Notes: a model not told the origin generated them from the sequence alone. 6,201 bases of DNA from an uncultured Bacteroidota bacterium (GCA_903908015.1 CAIVQI010000277.1:1-6201); one strand, 5' to 3'. Shown: positions 1 through 6,201, counted from the first letter of the stretch. Made by a program: numbers and translations.

Positions 1-2
1 CA

Positions 3-632
3 GCAAGGCTTGAGTCTTACGACTATTTTTTTCTCCGCGAGTACGAAGGCGCGTTTTACGAGTCCAATGCTTCAATAAAGTCTATAGTAAATATGCTAAA
101 TTTTGAAGTAAAGTATGAGTATGCTCGAGAAGTGTATGGAGAGCTCGATGGGATGCTTGTCTTTGGTAAAAGGGATACGACATCCGCGTTTGCGCCAATG
201 TTAGGGGCCGGTTTATCTCAAGAAGAATTAGAAGCTGAAGCTTTAAAAAGAGGTAATTTGCCAAAAGAGTATTTTCTCGCCGTTCGGTCTTTTAGGTGCG
301 ACATGGAGAAGGCCAATTGGGAGACGATAGAGGAAAGTGACTTCGCATATAACATTACATGGAAATACACTCCTAAAGAGAATGGTGAACCGTGGTGGAG
401 AAAGGATCGGCATTTTCAGCTGACCCTTTCAAATTGGAAAAACCAGCAGATGTCGTGCGGAGAATACTACCCTGAAAATAGCGCATATTTTACTACGGAA
501 AAAGCGATAAGAAAAATGGATAGAACAGGGGGTGTAATCAAAGCGCTGCCGTACGATTCACTGTTTGGTCGTGTGAACATAAGTGCAAATACACCAAATG
601 CCGGTTTTATTTTTGAACCAATCAACAAATGA
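3..632 (+). CDS. Hypothetical protein, C-terminal part (5' end outside window)
   Basis: The reading frame is open from the first in-frame codon at position 3 to the TGA at 630-632, giving 209 residues. The gene therefore probably begins upstream of the window. The internal ATG at 93 is unlikely to be the start, because the 30 codons before it are open and protein-like (for example ESYDYFFLREYEGAFYE). The visible part is rich in aromatic and charged residues, with WKYTPKENGEPWW and FQLTLSNWKN stretches, and has no membrane helix. I do not recognise the family. It shows none of the motifs shared by the four genes downstream, so it is not a fifth copy. The last codons lie inside a 22-bp tandem repeat whose first copy supplies the stop, so the present C-terminus may be recent. 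The region is AT-rich like the next two genes. Confidence 0.7.
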   Translation, partial: ARLESYDYFFLREYEGAFYESNASIKSIVNMLNFEVKYEYAREVYGELDGMLVFGKRDTTSAFAPMLGAGLSQEELEAEALKRGNLPKEYFLAVRSFRCDMEKANWETIEESDFAYNITWKYTPKENGEPWWRKDRHFQLTLSNWKNQQMSCGEYYPENSAYFTTEKAIRKMDRTGGVIKALPYDSLFGRVNISANTPNAGFIFEPINK

Positions 633-658
633 TCATAAACCAATCAACAAGCGATCAG
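615..658. repeat. 22-bp imperfect tandem direct repeat over a stop codon
   Basis: Two adjacent 22-base units lie at 615-636 and 637-658. They share the core AACCAATCAACAA followed by two differing bases (AT or GC) and then GATCA, giving 18 of 20 matching core positions. The TGA of the upstream gene (630-632) is in the first unit. The unit length is not a multiple of three, so the duplication shifts the frame by one base. Confidence 0.85.
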
Positions 659-741
659 CTTGGGCGCAACAATTGCTATCGTTGCAAGTGAATAGTGAAA
701 ACCTGAATGTGTTTAATAATTTATTTACCCTTGAGTCTGCT

Positions 742-1488
742 ATGACAAAGCTGAGATCGGGATTACTGCTGCTCGTGGGGATTATAGGGTTGGTGCTGTA
801 TTTCTCAGTGCGAGGTTTACTAACCTATTCTAAAAATCGCACTGTGGAAGCTAGATCGCCAAGCAAGGTGGTGATTCAAAAATTGGATAGTCCTACAAAT
901 GGAAATGGTGGAGGCAGGCAATGGAGAGCCTCGATGGGTGATATCGCTGCTTCTGGAGTAGTGGTCAACTGCACAGAGTTTGCCGATGGTCAATTAAGCA
1001 ACGTATTTATTCTTCCGGACGGAATCATTATTACACAATCGATTGTTTGGCCCTTGAGCCCTAGCCTGCTGGACACAAAAGAATATGAATCCAAAGCCCG
1101 AGATGCTTTTGAAAGTCGTGTTGCGATTGAACCTGCGCTCCTTGAGTTCCGTGAAATCATATCAGAGTACAGGCTTGATGACGCGGAATCAAAATTGTAT
1201 AGTAGCATCTGGGAGGTATATGCTATCAGAGCGCAAATTAGACAACTCAAGCGGCGTTTTAAAGAGAAAAACATATTGTCTTACGGCGTGAATGGTTCAG
1301 AAGTCCCTGCTGACAAGAATTATGAATTCGAAACTATATACAATAAGTCTCGCCTCGAGCAGTCAGTCTACTATCAACATGGGAAAACGCGTTTGGAGAA
1401 GTTATTTGGGAGGTTCCCAGACACATGTTTTGATCGTTTAATGTCGATCCCTGTGTTTTGGAATCCCTTTGACCTGAATGGTCATTAA
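742..1488 (+). CDS. Membrane-anchored protein of unknown family, subtype A, copy 1 (A1)
   Basis: This 248-residue protein has an N-terminal helix at about residues 7-24 (GLLLLVGIIGLVLYFSV), a low-complexity linker to about residue 60, and a mixed outer domain. The frame is open back to an ATG at 583, but I chose 742 because the three paralogues also begin just before their helix. No good Shine-Dalgarno is visible. It aligns with the gene at 2431 along most of its length: GVVVNCTEFADG against GIVSNVYKFPSG, AIRAQIR against VARAEFR, and RLEQSVYYQ...RLEKLFG against RVEQRYYQ...RLERLYG. The C-terminal FDRLMSI (residues 230-236) matches the family end. The family's PPARDS motif is degenerate here (RLDDAES, residues 144-150). 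It lies 41 bases before subtype B copy 1 and is probably co-transcribed with it. Family and function are unknown. The helix implies a periplasmic or outer-facing domain. Confidence 0.8.
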   Translation: MTKLRSGLLLLVGIIGLVLYFSVRGLLTYSKNRTVEARSPSKVVIQKLDSPTNGNGGGRQWRASMGDIAASGVVVNCTEFADGQLSNVFILPDGIIITQSIVWPLSPSLLDTKEYESKARDAFESRVAIEPALLEFREIISEYRLDDAESKLYSSIWEVYAIRAQIRQLKRRFKEKNILSYGVNGSEVPADKNYEFETIYNKSRLEQSVYYQHGKTRLEKLFGRFPDTCFDRLMSIPVFWNPFDLNGH

Positions 1489-1529
1489 GCGATTAGATTG
1501 CCTTTTTAAAAATTCCAACTCCTATCCAA

Positions 1530-2288
1530 ATGAAGAAAAGATTTTCCGCAATAGGTATTTTTACGATACTCGTATTGCTTTTTTATTTTATAAAACCACA
1601 GGTGGAGAGGTCTAATCAACAGATATCTGAAAATCCAGTAGATAGCGGTTACTTCTCGCGTGTAGATAGAAACCATGCGCTACAGAGCCATTCGAAACCT
1701 CACAAACCTGTTGGATTTGATCCTCAATCAAGTGAATCTATGGACAAATATTGGAATGACAGGTATGAAACCAATGTGACGACTGTTACTAATATTGTTA
1801 AATCAGGTGCTAATAGCACTCGGGTGCAAATCACCTCTGTCCGCAAAAATAGGCATTTTGGCACGGACGACTGGGAGTTTTTTTCAAAAATACAGTTTCA
1901 AAATGACTGCGCGCTCGAACCGGGTCAAAGTCAAATTCTTGATATTCTCAGAGAGTACCCTCCAGCACGGGATTCATCACGGCTATTCACAGGAGCCTAT
2001 GGTGTCAAATTTCTTCTTTATAACATTCGTAACGAAGTGGACCGTTCAATTGACGCGGAGATTAGATTTGAAAGCAGGGTGAAAACGAGGTTGGATAAAG
2101 TTAATGATTTGACAGAGACAAGAATACAGCGGGATCACGAGAGGCACCAAGAACAATGCCTGCGATCTTGGCAAAGCATCAATGAGGATAAGGAGAAGTA
2201 CTGGGCCGTTTTGAAAGAATTGTACGGAGATTTTCCAAAAGATCTTTTCCAACGCCTGATGGCTGTAGAGTATCAACAAATATTTTAA
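1530..2288 (+). CDS. Membrane-anchored protein of unknown family, subtype B, copy 1 (B1)
   Basis: This 252-residue protein starts MKKRFSAIG and has a hydrophobic helix at residues 6-22, so it should be a type II-like anchored protein. A polar linker runs to about residue 75. The family core is at 141-155 (REYPPARDSSRLFTG) and the closing motif at 231-246 (LYGDFP, then FQRLMAVE). It is closest to the gene at 3269: DDWEFFSKIQFQ against DAWEVASRYQFN, QILDIL against QILSIL, SSRLFTGAYGV against SSKLYTGAMGV, and an ERxQ...W spacing before LYG in both. The segment at about 165-230 is highly charged and probably helical, perhaps coiled. No SD is seen before the ATG. The next gene follows after 142 bases, a longer gap than to its A partner. 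No enzyme signature is visible and cysteines are not conserved across the family. Confidence 0.82.
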   Translation: MKKRFSAIGIFTILVLLFYFIKPQVERSNQQISENPVDSGYFSRVDRNHALQSHSKPHKPVGFDPQSSESMDKYWNDRYETNVTTVTNIVKSGANSTRVQITSVRKNRHFGTDDWEFFSKIQFQNDCALEPGQSQILDILREYPPARDSSRLFTGAYGVKFLLYNIRNEVDRSIDAEIRFESRVKTRLDKVNDLTETRIQRDHERHQEQCLRSWQSINEDKEKYWAVLKELYGDFPKDLFQRLMAVEYQQIF

Positions 2289-2430
2289 TAAGCGGGTTTT
2301 CCAAAGGTGTGAGATAGTGTTGTTGATTTGGTTCTTTGGTAGTTGAACTCGCGCTCTCTCTTCAAGGTTTTAATCTCCGCCGACATCAGTGTTTACAAAA
2401 TCAACTTCTTGATGCTTCAAAGAGACAACG
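2289..2430. other. Intergenic gap between the two A-B pairs
   Basis: This 142-base gap is the longest inside the paralogue array and has no convincing ORF. It is where a separate promoter for the second pair would be expected. The best candidate is TTGAAC at 2343-2348 with TTTTAA at 2368-2373, but the 19-base spacing is poor and I do not call a promoter. No hairpin followed by a T-run is visible after the upstream stop codon. Confidence 0.4.
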
Positions 2431-3153
2431 ATGAAGAGAACAAATAAGCCGCAAGCAAAGAAATGGGTGCTTCCGTGGACGCTCTTGATTCTCGTCTTTG
2501 TGGGGATGGTAGGTTGGATTTGGCGCGAGCAACGATTGGCGGCGAAGGGTGGCGTTCCATGGGGAGTTGGGCAGGACACGACGACTCCTATCTCGAATCA
2601 TGTTAACGGGATTCAAGGTGTTATCCGTCGAAAGCTTTCAAGCGGTGACGGAAAGTGGGCAAAGATGTCTTTGGAGTCGGATGAGTACCCGTTAGGGATT
2701 GTATCCAATGTCTACAAATTTCCCTCCGGGAGCCGGACGGTGCAAGTGTTGGAGCTTCCCGGGGCTGATCGGTGGTTGGGAACCCAGGATTATGAGAAAG
2801 TGGCTAAACAGGAGTTCTGGACGCTTATTTCAAATGAGAAAGGATTGGGTGAAATCAAGGCGATCTTGGAAGAATTTCCGCCGGCGCGGGATTCGGGGTT
2901 TCTGTACAGCGGGATTCATGAGGTGTTTGTGGCCCGGGCGGAATTTCGCGAGGTGATGCGGCGAAGACTGCTGAAGGTGCTTAATACCCACCAGGTCGTG
3001 GCTCATAAGAAGGCCTTGTTTGCCACGACGGACGATTCAAGTTCGGTTCTAAGAGATCGGGTGCGTGTGGAGCAAAGGTATTACCAGAGGCGATGCCTGG
3101 ATCGCTTGGAGCGTTTGTATGGGGCACTTCCGGAGGCTGTTTTCAACGGCTGA
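2431..3153 (+). CDS. Membrane-anchored protein of unknown family, subtype A, copy 2 (A2), probably frameshifted at the 3' end
   Basis: As read, the gene encodes 240 residues: a basic N-terminus (MKRTNKPQAKK), a membrane helix at about 13-30, a linker, and the family domain. The best-preserved core motif of the locus, EEFPPARDSGFLYSG, lies at residues 147-161. The subtype A block VEQRYYQRRCLDRLERLYG lies at 213-231. The protein then ends abruptly as EAVFNG, whereas every paralogue continues with [FL][DQ]RL. Shifting to the -1 frame at 3144 gives F-QRLNSVHIW, matching FQRLMAVE and LQRLLSIEPHVW in the copies on either side. This argues for a one-base loss within GTTTTCAAC, giving a product about 40 residues shorter than the restored form. 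It could also be a sequence error or, less likely, translational slippage. The start is supported by the helix position, with only a weak AGAG upstream. Confidence 0.8.
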   Translation: MKRTNKPQAKKWVLPWTLLILVFVGMVGWIWREQRLAAKGGVPWGVGQDTTTPISNHVNGIQGVIRRKLSSGDGKWAKMSLESDEYPLGIVSNVYKFPSGSRTVQVLELPGADRWLGTQDYEKVAKQEFWTLISNEKGLGEIKAILEEFPPARDSGFLYSGIHEVFVARAEFREVMRRRLLKVLNTHQVVAHKKALFATTDDSSSVLRDRVRVEQRYYQRRCLDRLERLYGALPEAVFNG

Positions 3154-3272
3154 ACTCTGTTCATATCTGGGGGGTGCCAAAGCCGTTGATCCTCCCGTCG
3201 AATCAACTGTCCTCGCCTCTGTTGAACCCAAGACAATCCGAACAACCCGAGGCGACGAAGAAAATCCCATGA
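3144..3272 (+). other. Frame-restored C-terminal tail of A2, overlapping the B2 start
   Basis: Read in the -1 frame from CAA at 3144, 42 codons stay open to TGA at 3270-3272. The first ten (QRLNSVHIWG) match the family C-terminus and the remainder (ending EQPEATKKIP) is an unmatched polar tail. The stop overlaps the next ATG (3269-3271) as ATGA, the usual form of translational coupling. Homology plus this junction suggest it was coding until recently. The restored protein would have about 280 residues. Confidence 0.6.
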
Positions 3273-3940
3273 TGATAAAACCCTGGCTATGGATTTTGTT
3301 GGTATGCCTGTTTTCGACGGGTTGGGCCCTACATCGGAGTCATGTTTTTAAAAGAACTCCTGAAGAGACGCGCGATTCCTTTATTTTGGTGACGGCGTTG
3401 ATTGGCAGGCAGCCGGAATTGCTGAAGGATATCGATCGGCTGTCTAAGGCTGATCTGGAATGGTTGAGTTACTCGGTGACCTCTTCTTTGACCGATGACA
3501 ATTCGAATCGCACCAATCGTTTTTGGATGTCTGACGCATGGGAAGTCGCGTCCCGCTATCAGTTCAACCGAGACCTCAAGCATCACCCGGAATACGCACA
3601 AATCCTTTCTATTCTGACCGAGGAAAAGGCGGTTCGTAAGTCTTCTAAGCTTTATACCGGCGCCATGGGGGTGACACGAATCTTGTGGGGTCACCGGGAG
3701 GTGGTCGAAGACATCCTCAAGCGGGAGATCGAGTTGGAGAAATCCCTTTCCGAAAACCCAAGGATGGATCCGGTAATGGTCGCCATGGAGCGCGAGCAGG
3801 TTGCGGATACGATTGAGTGGAGAAAGGGTTCTTTTCCAAGCATGACGGAGAGTTTGCGACAATTGTTTGTCGATTTGTACGGGGGGGTACCCGAATCGAC
3901 CCTGCAACGGTTGCTGTCCATCGAGCCGCACGTCTGGTGA
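3269..3940 (+). CDS. Membrane-anchored protein of unknown family, subtype B, copy 2 (B2)
   Basis: This 223-residue protein starts MMIKPWLWILLVCLFSTGW, so the helix (about 4-20) begins at once. The frame is open back to 3065, but that extension overlaps A2 and would bury the helix, so 3269 (or 3272) is preferred. LLVC is not a proper lipobox, so I read it as a membrane anchor. The family core at 117-131 is altered (TEEKAVRKSSKLYTG, lacking PPARD), and the end is LYGGVPESTLQRLLSIEPHVW in two motif blocks (203-208 and 212-223). It pairs with B1 through the DAWE...YQFN block (89-100), SSKLYTGAMGV (125-135), and EREQVADTIEW (174-184). It has a shorter linker than the other copies. Its start overlaps the restored A2 stop, consistent with an A-B operon pair. 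Function is unknown. Confidence 0.8.
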   Translation: MMIKPWLWILLVCLFSTGWALHRSHVFKRTPEETRDSFILVTALIGRQPELLKDIDRLSKADLEWLSYSVTSSLTDDNSNRTNRFWMSDAWEVASRYQFNRDLKHHPEYAQILSILTEEKAVRKSSKLYTGAMGVTRILWGHREVVEDILKREIELEKSLSENPRMDPVMVAMEREQVADTIEWRKGSFPSMTESLRQLFVDLYGGVPESTLQRLLSIEPHVW

Positions 3941-3950
3941 CGATCCAAGG

Positions 3951-3968
3951 GCCCCGGGATGCCGGGGC
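3951..3968 (+). terminator. GC hairpin after B2, possible terminator
   Basis: A perfect 7-bp stem (GCCCCGG / CCGGGGC) with a GATG loop begins 11 bases after the B2 stop. There is no T-run after it, so it is not a classical intrinsic terminator. Its position at the end of the array still makes a transcript end or 3' stabiliser plausible. Confidence 0.4.
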
Positions 3969-4149
3969 GTGCCCGGTCGGAGGGCTCACCTGCGAGGCGT
4001 GACGGGGCGTTGGGTGGTGGCCTGGGTGTCTGGCCTTCCAGTTGGGCGTGACTCTGGGGAGGCTTTGTTGGAGCGTCTTGCAGTCCCAAGGTTCAAGTCC
4101 ACCGACCATCATCGACTCCGCCTGCCATCCCGATTTTCCTCATCCTTCC
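3969..4149. other. Gap between the A/B array and the hydrolase
   Basis: This stretch is GC-rich and shows no supported gene. An in-frame upstream extension of the hydrolase from 4042 is rejected because it lies before a good signal peptide. I see no clear promoter, operator or riboswitch. A short GGTTCAAGTCC at about 4090-4100 resembles a tRNA T-loop, but its flanks do not pair. Confidence 0.4.
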
Positions 4150-5490
4150 ATGAAACCGATCTCGATCTTCAATGCGTTCACCGTGGCCGGCCGAGCCGTT
4201 GCGTTGGGCCTGACCGTGTCGGTGTTGGCTGGCGCAGCACCCGCCGCCTCCGCTCAGACGGCTTCGGTGCGGCAGTCACCGGCATTGCGGGAAGCGGCGC
4301 CGCAGAAGGCGGGGGTGTCGCCCGAGCGGTTGGCGCGCATCGATGCGATCTGCGAGCAGGCCGTCCGCGAGGGGCGCATCCCGGGGGCGGTGGCCCTGGT
4401 GGCCCGCAATGGCAAGGTGGTCTATCACAAGGCCTTCGGCATGGCCGATAACGCGGCCGGTCGGGCGCTCAAGCGCGATGACATCTTCCGCATCGCCTCG
4501 CAGACCAAGGCCATCACCGCGACGGCGGTGATGATGCTCTGGGAGGAGGGGCGCTTCCGGCTCGATGATCCGGTCTCGAATTGGATTCCCGAGTTCAAGA
4601 AGCCCCAGGTGCTCAAGACCTACAACGAGGCCGATGGCACCTGGACTGGCGAACCGGCCAAGCGCGAGATCACCATCCGCGATTTGCTCACGCACACCTC
4701 GGGCCTCGGGTATGGGGTGATCGACGGGGATGCCCGTTTCAAGAAGCTCTACGCCAAGACGGGCGTGGTGGACCTGTTCACCACGGAGCCGGTCACCATC
4801 CGTGAGAGCGTCCAGCGGTTGGCCAAGCTGCCGTTGCACCATCATCCGGGAGAGAAATTCACCTACAGCGAGGGCCTCGATGTGCTGGGCTATTTCATCG
4901 AAGTGGTCTCGGGCATGCCGTTCGACGTGTTTCTGCAGAAGCGCCTCTTCGGGCCGCTGGGCATGAAGGACACGGGCTTCTACCTGCCGGCCGAGAAGGC
5001 CGGGCGACTCGTGGCGGTCCAGAAGCCCGAGGGCGGGAAATGGGTCCGCTACCCCGTGACCTTTTACGATCCGAACTATCCGATCACGGGCGCGAAGTCG
5101 TTCTTCTCGGGCGGCGCGGGCCTGTGCAGCACGGCCATGGATTACGCCACCTTCCTGCAGATGTACCTCAATGGAGGCGAACTCGGCGGGAAGCGCATCC
5201 TCAGCCGCACGACCATCGACATGATGATGCGCGAGCAGGTGGCCAAGAACCTCTTCGGTGGCGGCGACAAGCACTATGGGTTGGCCTTCGGAGTGGTCAC
5301 CGAACAGGGGCAGGCTCGCGGGGGCGAGGGCAGCGCGGGCACCTTCGATTGGGGCGGGTATTTCAATACCCAGTACTTCGCCGATCCCAAGGAACAGATC
5401 CTCGGGGTGCTCATGAAGCAGACTCAAGGTGGCGACGACAACACCGGTTGGAAGTTCCGCCAACTGGTCGGACAGACCATTGATGACTGA
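4150..5490 (+). CDS. Secreted serine hydrolase, beta-lactamase / family VIII esterase fold
   Basis: This 446-residue protein begins with a signal peptide (about residues 1-36: hydrophobic core GLTVSVLAGAA, cleavage after ASA), so it is exported. The mature part is a PF00144-type domain. The SxxK nucleophile motif is S117-Q-T-K120 within FRIASQTKAIT. The conserved LLTHTSGLGYG lies at 179-189. The YxN-position motif reads Y239-S-E241 in FTYSEGLDVLGYFIEVVSG. Near the end, FDWGGYFNTQYFADP (399-413) carries WGG where penicillin-binding proteins have KTG. This YS plus WGG pattern is known from EstB-type family VIII carboxylesterases, so an esterase or peptidase-like hydrolase is likelier than antibiotic resistance. 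The substrate is not predictable. I chose the ATG at 4150 for the signal peptide, although no SD is seen. The next gene overlaps its stop. GC-rich codon use contrasts with the genes upstream. Confidence 0.93.
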   Translation: MKPISIFNAFTVAGRAVALGLTVSVLAGAAPAASAQTASVRQSPALREAAPQKAGVSPERLARIDAICEQAVREGRIPGAVALVARNGKVVYHKAFGMADNAAGRALKRDDIFRIASQTKAITATAVMMLWEEGRFRLDDPVSNWIPEFKKPQVLKTYNEADGTWTGEPAKREITIRDLLTHTSGLGYGVIDGDARFKKLYAKTGVVDLFTTEPVTIRESVQRLAKLPLHHHPGEKFTYSEGLDVLGYFIEVVSGMPFDVFLQKRLFGPLGMKDTGFYLPAEKAGRLVAVQKPEGGKWVRYPVTFYDPNYPITGAKSFFSGGAGLCSTAMDYATFLQMYLNGGELGGKRILSRTTIDMMMREQVAKNLFGGGDKHYGLAFGVVTEQGQARGGEGSAGTFDWGGYFNTQYFADPKEQILGVLMKQTQGGDDNTGWKFRQLVGQTIDD

Positions 5491-6201
5491 GGTGCGTCGG
5501 CCTCGGTTCGGGAGTCGGACGCCTCGCCGGTTTCCAGGCAGGGCCGTGGGCCGGTCCCAGGTGTGGGTACCATTGCAGTTGCTCGCCGTGTTCGCCGCCG
5601 TTGCCCTCTGGGGCGGACTCTCACCCTTGAGGGCCGGCTCGGCGGTGGCACCGTTGGAGACCTTCGGTTGGGTTCCCGACGCGGAAGGTCGGAGCCGGAC
5701 ACTCGTGTCGATGGCAACGACGGAGGTTGCCTCGACGAATGCTCCTGTGTGGGCGGCGTTTCGCGCGGTCCCGGGGCGACCGGGGCAGGTAGGGCGAACG
5801 CCTCCATCGGGCCTGGTCCCCGTCTTCGCCGTCGAGACCCAGGGCCGCACCGAACTGCGCCGACTGCCCGCTAGGGGGCAGGAGAGTTTCAGCGATCCGC
5901 TGTTCTTCGCCTGGCCACCCCGTTCGGAGTCGGAGGTCGGTCAGATCTCCGGACGCTGGGAAGCCCTGGCGATCCGCGAGGACCGTTCGCGCCATCGGTT
6001 CGCTTTGGAACTGGCCGTCGCGGCGGAGCGGGTTTCAGCCCGCTTCGATCCGGACACCGATTATCGATTCGCCCATTTGACGGAGGGGCGTTGGAACGGC
6101 GACCGCCTCGACCTGAGGGTGGAATACCTCAACGACCGGTACCGACTGTCGGTCGAACGGCGGAAGGATCGTTGGACGGGCACCTGGCGGCTCGACGACG
6201 A
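5483..6201 (+). CDS. Exported protein of unknown function, N-terminal part (3' end outside window)
   Basis: An ATG at 5483 overlaps the hydrolase stop (ATGACTGA), and the frame stays open for 239 codons to the window end, so the gene is truncated here. The N-terminus is basic (RRPRFGSRTPRR), followed by a hydrophobic stretch VWVPLQLLAVFAAVALWGG (27-45) and an AGSAVA-P cleavage-like site near residue 56, so it is probably exported. A GTG at 5546 (codon 22) would give a tidier signal peptide and is an alternative start. The middle is proline- and arginine-rich. From about residue 155 a segment with regularly spaced aromatics appears (GRWEALAI, ARFDPDTDYRFA, GRWNGDRLDLRVEY, DRYRLSVE, WTGTWRLDD), which suggests a beta-sheet or barrel-like lipocalin-type domain. 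That reading is inference. The overlap implies coupled translation with the hydrolase. Confidence 0.75.
   Translation, partial: MTEVRRPRFGSRTPRRFPGRAVGRSQVWVPLQLLAVFAAVALWGGLSPLRAGSAVAPLETFGWVPDAEGRSRTLVSMATTEVASTNAPVWAAFRAVPGRPGQVGRTPPSGLVPVFAVETQGRTELRRLPARGQESFSDPLFFAWPPRSESEVGQISGRWEALAIREDRSRHRFALELAVAAERVSARFDPDTDYRFAHLTEGRWNGDRLDLRVEYLNDRYRLSVERRKDRWTGTWRLDD

Noticed and set aside
583..741. N-terminal extension of A1 from the ATG at 583
   Set aside because: It would overlap the upstream gene and put 53 residues before the membrane helix, unlike the other three copies.
2343..2373. Promoter TTGAAC / TTTTAA before A2
   Set aside because: The spacing is 19 bases and both boxes are poor matches, so it is not distinguishable from chance in AT-rich DNA.
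3065..3268. N-terminal extension of B2 inside A2
   Set aside because: It lies over the A2 coding region in another frame and precedes a start that already gives an immediate membrane helix.
3329..3931. Minus-strand ORF of 200 codons opposite B2
   Set aside because: B2 is supported by homology to three neighbours, and the antisense product has no helix, motif or start context of its own.
4022..4115. tRNA-like segment containing GGTTCAAGTCC, possible attachment site
   Set aside because: The bases flanking the T-loop-like TTCAAGT pair at only two of five T-stem positions, and no matching acceptor strand is found upstream.
4276..5850. Long minus-strand ORF of 524 codons opposite the hydrolase
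   Set aside because: It is antisense to a gene with clear catalytic motifs. Its protein is dominated by R, G, H and E runs typical of the reverse frame of GC-rich codons.
1..6201. CRISPR array, insertion sequence or transposase
   Set aside because: No regularly spaced repeats, terminal inverted repeats or transposase motifs were found. The only clear short repeat is the two-unit one at 615-658.

Overview
The window looks like bacterial chromosomal DNA. The right half is high-GC (roughly mid-60s percent in sampled lines) and carries an EstB-like serine hydrolase with a secreted beta-rich partner. The left half is much more AT-rich (around 40 to 47 percent in sampled lines). Recognisable Shine-Dalgarno sequences are weak or absent before nearly every start. 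The gene types and poor SD use would fit a Verrucomicrobia- or Planctomycetes-like organism, but nothing here fixes the taxon.

Layout, all genes on the + strand. (1) Positions 3-632 hold the 3' end of an unrecognised gene, with a 22-bp tandem repeat across its stop codon. (2) Positions 742-3940 hold four small genes, each coding for one N-terminal membrane helix and an outer domain of roughly 200 residues. All four are diverged members of one family that I do not recognise. Hand alignment splits them into two subtypes in the order A1-B1-A2-B2, so the locus looks like a duplicated two-gene cassette. (3) A2 appears to have lost one base near its 3' end. Reading the -1 frame from 3144 restores the family's C-terminus and runs to a TGA that overlaps the B2 start codon as ATGA. 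(4) Positions 3941-4149 are a non-coding gap with a GC-rich hairpin just after B2. Base composition rises at about this point. (5) Positions 4150-5490 encode a secreted serine hydrolase of the beta-lactamase/family VIII esterase fold. (6) From 5483, overlapping the hydrolase stop by 8 bases, an exported protein of unknown function stays open to the window end.

The hydrolase and the last gene are probably translated together. The A/B cassette is the novel part. Short spacing inside each A-B pair, a longer gap between pairs, and kept A and B subtypes suggest that an A and a B protein act together at the membrane. Their function cannot be read from the sequence.
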